Shown piece by piece: positions 23,637-25,945 of a DNA stretch of 25,945 nucleotides. The notes under the pieces were generated by a model. That model ran no database searches. It was given only the letters and a program-made list of their open reading frames with translations, and was not told the origin of the DNA. How positions within the stretch are numbered: the first letter of the stretch is position 1; each line of letters starts with the position of its first letter. Made by a program: the position numbers and the translations under genes. Where the stretch lies: the NCBI GenBank assembly GCA_021736965.1, contig JAIPEV010000154.1:1-25945 (forward strand), in the 5' to 3' direction. This stretch comes from Halanaerobiales bacterium (GTDB lineage Bacteria; Bacillota; Halanaerobiia; Halanaerobiales; M55B127).

Positions 23637-24716
23637 CTATTTTATAATTTCCATGTAATCTTTAATTATTTTTTTTCGATCAAAATTATTAAGGATATAT
23701 TCTCGACCAACTTCTCCCATCTTTAACTTTTCTTTGAAAGATAAATGATGAAATTTTTGCATCTTTAGAAATAAATCTTTTGCATTCCTCTTTTCCACAG
23801 CATAACCACTTCTCACATCTATAAACGTTTCAATGCATCCCGGAATATTTGATGCAATAACTGCTCGACCTATAGCTTGAGCTTCTAATAGAACATTTGA
23901 CAAACCTTCGTGATAGGAAGGTAATATTACTGCATGTGCTTTAGCAATATGTTCTTCAGGGTTATCTATAAAACCTATATACTTAATTATGTTTCTTTTT
24001 TCGAGTATTTTAAATGTATTTTTATAGTCTTCTTCGAAGAAACCAGCAACTTCAATAAGGATTTTATCTGAGTACTTATCTTTAATCATTGTTGCAGCCT
24101 CAATAAGTTCATCAATACCTTTCTCGCGCATAATCCTTCCAAGAAAAAGAAAATGTGTTTTATTTTTGTTTTTCATAGCCTTATAGCTGAACTTATCTAA
24201 ATTAACTCCAGAGCCGTTTACCAGTTTATAGTTTAAATCAGAAAAGATATTTTTTTTAAACCATTGCAAATTTCCCTTATTTTGAAAGAGTGTACAATGA
24301 GCCTTTCTAAATGAAACCTTATATAAGGTTTTTATTAACTTATTGAAGAACTTGTTTTTATATCTTGTCGAACCTAATCCGGTTATCGTAGGTATAACTT
24401 TAACTTCTAATATTCTACTGACTATACCTGTATAAATGTTTGGCTTAACTGTATAAGTAAAGACGTATTTGGGCTTAACTCTTTTTATAACTTTAAAAAT
24501 ATTTATAAGATTTAAAAACTCTTTAATTGGATTAGTCCCGTGTCTATCCATATTCAAATCAAATACCGTACATCCTCTTTCTTTAAAGTAATCGAGTTTA
24601 TTTCCAGTTGGACATAAAATAAAAACCTCATAATTTTTGTTTAGTAACTCCTCGATAAACTCTTTTCTAAATAGATATAAGGTAATGTCTTTATTGGCCA
24701 CTAATAAAATTTTCAT
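23637..24716 (-). CDS. family 4 glycosyltransferase, PglA/EpsD-like
   Basis: Likely adds the second sugar on top of the residue placed by the phosphoglycosyl transferase, whose gene ends one base upstream. 359 residues: N-terminal MKILLVANKD, YTVKPNIYTGI and the very typical IPTITGLGS (108-116) of the PglA/CapM/EpsD-type group, then VNGSGVNLDKF (167-177), FLGRIMREKGIDELI (191-205) and EX7E in YHEGLSNVLLEA (Glu270, Glu278). The ATG at 24716 lies right after the previous stop; an in-frame TTG at 24725 would overlap it. A weak GGAT is the only binding site, which suggests translational re-initiation. Confidence 0.88.
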   Translation of the reverse strand: MKILLVANKDITLYLFRKEFIEELLNKNYEVFILCPTGNKLDYFKERGCTVFDLNMDRHGTNPIKEFLNLINIFKVIKRVKPKYVFTYTVKPNIYTGIVSRILEVKVIPTITGLGSTRYKNKFFNKLIKTLYKVSFRKAHCTLFQNKGNLQWFKKNIFSDLNYKLVNGSGVNLDKFSYKAMKNKNKTHFLFLGRIMREKGIDELIEAATMIKDKYSDKILIEVAGFFEEDYKNTFKILEKRNIIKYIGFIDNPEEHIAKAHAVILPSYHEGLSNVLLEAQAIGRAVIASNIPGCIETFIDVRSGYAVEKRNAKDLFLKMQKFHHLSFKEKLKMGEVGREYILNNFDRKKIIKDYMEIIK

Positions 24717-24717
24717 T

Positions 24718-25335
24718 TTAATCAATATCCGTATTTTCTTCTATGCTGCCAGTTCCACCTTCAACAACCCCATCACTTCTAAGAATTACTATACAAGTCT
24801 TAATTACTAACTTGATATCTATCCATAACCCTATCTCTTTTACATAATCTCCATCTAGCTTAGCTTTATCTGGAATGAGTAATTGGTCTCTTCCACTAAC
24901 TTGAGCTTTGCCAGTAACGCCTGCAGGAACACTGTGAACATTATATTTTTCTCTTTCTTTAATTAAATCATATTGATTCCATAAGGCAGGTCTTGGTCCT
25001 ACAAATGACATATCACCTTTAATAATATTTATTAATTGTGGTAGTTCATCTAGACTAGTCTTTCTTAAAAACTTGCCAACCTTTGTAATCCACTGATTGG
25101 GATTCTCTAACATATGTGTAGGTGTATTAGCAGGAGTATCAATTTTCATTGTTCTAAATTTTAAAATCTTAAAATGTTTTTTATATTGTCCCACTCTTTT
25201 TTGTTTAAACAAGACAGGTCCTTTAGAATCAACTTTAATTAATATCACTAATAGCAAGTATAGTGGTGATAAAATAATTAATCCTAATAATGCTAAAACA
25301 AAATCATAAAATCTTTTAAATTTTAAGTACCACAT
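24718..25335 (-). CDS. undecaprenyl-phosphate sugar phosphotransferase (small PglC-like monotopic type)
   Basis: Starts polysaccharide assembly by moving a sugar-1-phosphate from UDP-sugar to undecaprenyl phosphate. 205 residues: a hydrophobic re-entrant helix with a Ser-Pro break (about 9-33), FKQKRVG, KFRTM (59-63), the catalytic Asp96-Glu97 pair in KTSLDELPQ, FVGPRPAL and AGVTGKAQVSGR. It is the minimal form, without the four-helix and CoA-binding-like N-terminal part of WcaJ/WbaP. Substrate may be UDP-GlcNAc, UDP-GalNAc or UDP-L-FucNAc; not decidable. ATG at 25335 has AGGTGAT upstream. The acidic Thr/Glu tail is poorly conserved in the family. Confidence 0.9.
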   Translation of the reverse strand: MWYLKFKRFYDFVLALLGLIILSPLYLLLVILIKVDSKGPVLFKQKRVGQYKKHFKILKFRTMKIDTPANTPTHMLENPNQWITKVGKFLRKTSLDELPQLINIIKGDMSFVGPRPALWNQYDLIKEREKYNVHSVPAGVTGKAQVSGRDQLLIPDKAKLDGDYVKEIGLWIDIKLVIKTCIVILRSDGVVEGGTGSIEENTDID

Positions 25336-25355
25336 ACTATCACCTATTTATTATA

Positions 25356-25945
25356 TTAATAGAAGAACTTAATCATTTTATTAGTATTCACATTCTTCTT
25401 TAGTAATTTCTTTTCTATTACATCTTGGTCATTATAACTAGATATAAAGATACCATCATAGTTATTCCTGATTACTCTATCATTAGATTCAATCTCTTGA
25501 TTTAACAAATAATTACCTTGTTTATCTTCATCATCATCTATAACACCAATTACGTTGATTGGTATATCAGGATCTGTATTGATTGCACTTAGAAGTATCT
25601 CCGCTACTTCTCCTGCACCGTATAATAATATTTTTTTAAATCCTCTATTTACTATCTGTTTTAAAAAAGTATTGATATTCTTTCTTGCAAGAAAATAAAT
25701 GCTCTGGGAATCTTTCAAGAAGCCGATATTCAATACCTTTTTTCTCTCTATCCCCTTAGATGTAATAATATATTTAACAGTCTTACTGTTTTTATACTCT
25801 CTTTTTATATATCCCTTTTGTTCATAACTATCTAAATAACTATTTACCATTGAAACAGAAACATCTAAATAATCACTCATCTGACGTTGAGTAATTATTT
25901 CATTTTTCTCTATTAAATCTAATAGAACAAACTCTTTATATAATG
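25356..25945 (-). CDS. winged-helix DNA-binding protein with C-terminal Rossmann-like domain (partial, start beyond right edge)
   Basis: The frame is open to the right edge, so the start lies outside; 195 codons are visible. The first 21 codons before the internal Met (LYKEFVLLDLIEKNEIITQR onward) continue a MarR-like winged helix: helix pair, recognition helix MSDYLDVSVSMVNSYLDSY, then a wing with KREYKNSKTVKYIIT. After a linker the C-terminal half begins KKILLYGAGEVAEILLSA, a nucleotide-binding GxGxxA loop, with INVIGVIDDDED and GIFISSYNDQDV as later strands. This half resembles the Rossmann-like domain in front of large sugar transferases. It lies 20 bases before the sugar transferase and is likely the regulator of the locus, perhaps binding a nucleotide sugar or cofactor. 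The function is inferred. Confidence 0.72.
   Translation of the reverse strand, partial: LYKEFVLLDLIEKNEIITQRQMSDYLDVSVSMVNSYLDSYEQKGYIKREYKNSKTVKYIITSKGIERKKVLNIGFLKDSQSIYFLARKNINTFLKQIVNRGFKKILLYGAGEVAEILLSAINTDPDIPINVIGVIDDDEDKQGNYLLNQEIESNDRVIRNNYDGIFISSYNDQDVIEKKLLKKNVNTNKMIKFFY

Noticed and set aside
1..25945. tRNA, rRNA, CRISPR array, transposase or phage genes
   Set aside because: None seen on reading both strands; no regularly spaced direct repeats and no DDE or recombinase motifs. Small RNAs and riboswitches cannot be excluded without structure searches.

Overview
The window is A+T-rich DNA read almost entirely from the minus strand. It uses the standard code, since TGA closes several genes (for example at 3275, 8633, 9741 and 15741), so a code-4 mollicute is excluded. 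Strong AGGAGG-type ribosome binding sites, an ornithine-fermenting (Stickland) ord-ortA-ortB operon and tightly packed genes suggest a low-GC Bacillota or a close relative, probably an anaerobic amino-acid fermenter. I cannot name the species.

Layout in transcription order, right to left. (1) 25945-25356: right-edge partial winged-helix protein with a C-terminal Rossmann-like domain, probably the cluster regulator. (2) 25335-13641: phosphoglycosyl transferase, GT4, UDP-GlcNAc(GalNAc) 6-dehydrogenase, UDP-GlcNAc(A) 4-epimerase, GT4, the CapE/CapF/CapG route to UDP-L-FucNAc, a Wzy-like polymerase, GT4 and an unusual glycosyltransferase-like protein. (3) 13473-10848: Wzx-like flippase and a GT2. 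(4) 10478-4426: a compact dTDP-amino-sugar operon with VioF-like formyltransferase, VioA-like aminotransferase, RmlA, RmlC, a second aminotransferase, a PseH-like GNAT and RmlB. (5) 4234-2520: a coupled NodB-type deacetylase and a second formyltransferase. (6) A terminator at about 2139-2168, then ord, ortA and the N-terminal half of ortB, cut by the left edge.

Modules 1 to 5 look like one Wzx/Wzy-type surface polysaccharide locus. Lipid-linked synthesis starts with the PglC-like transferase. Five further glycosyltransferases can extend it with L-FucNAc, a HexNAcA uronic acid, 4-formamido-4,6-dideoxyglucose and probably another N-acylated dideoxy sugar. The flippase and polymerase would finish the polymer. 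No chain-length regulator, kinase or export porin is visible here.

The most notable points are the two different N-formyltransferases, one coupled to a deacetylase; the RmlC plus aminotransferase plus GNAT set with no RmlD; the sensor-like wHTH-Rossmann fusion at the head of the locus; and decayed-looking A+T-rich DNA with nested inverted repeats between the polysaccharide locus and the ornithine operon.
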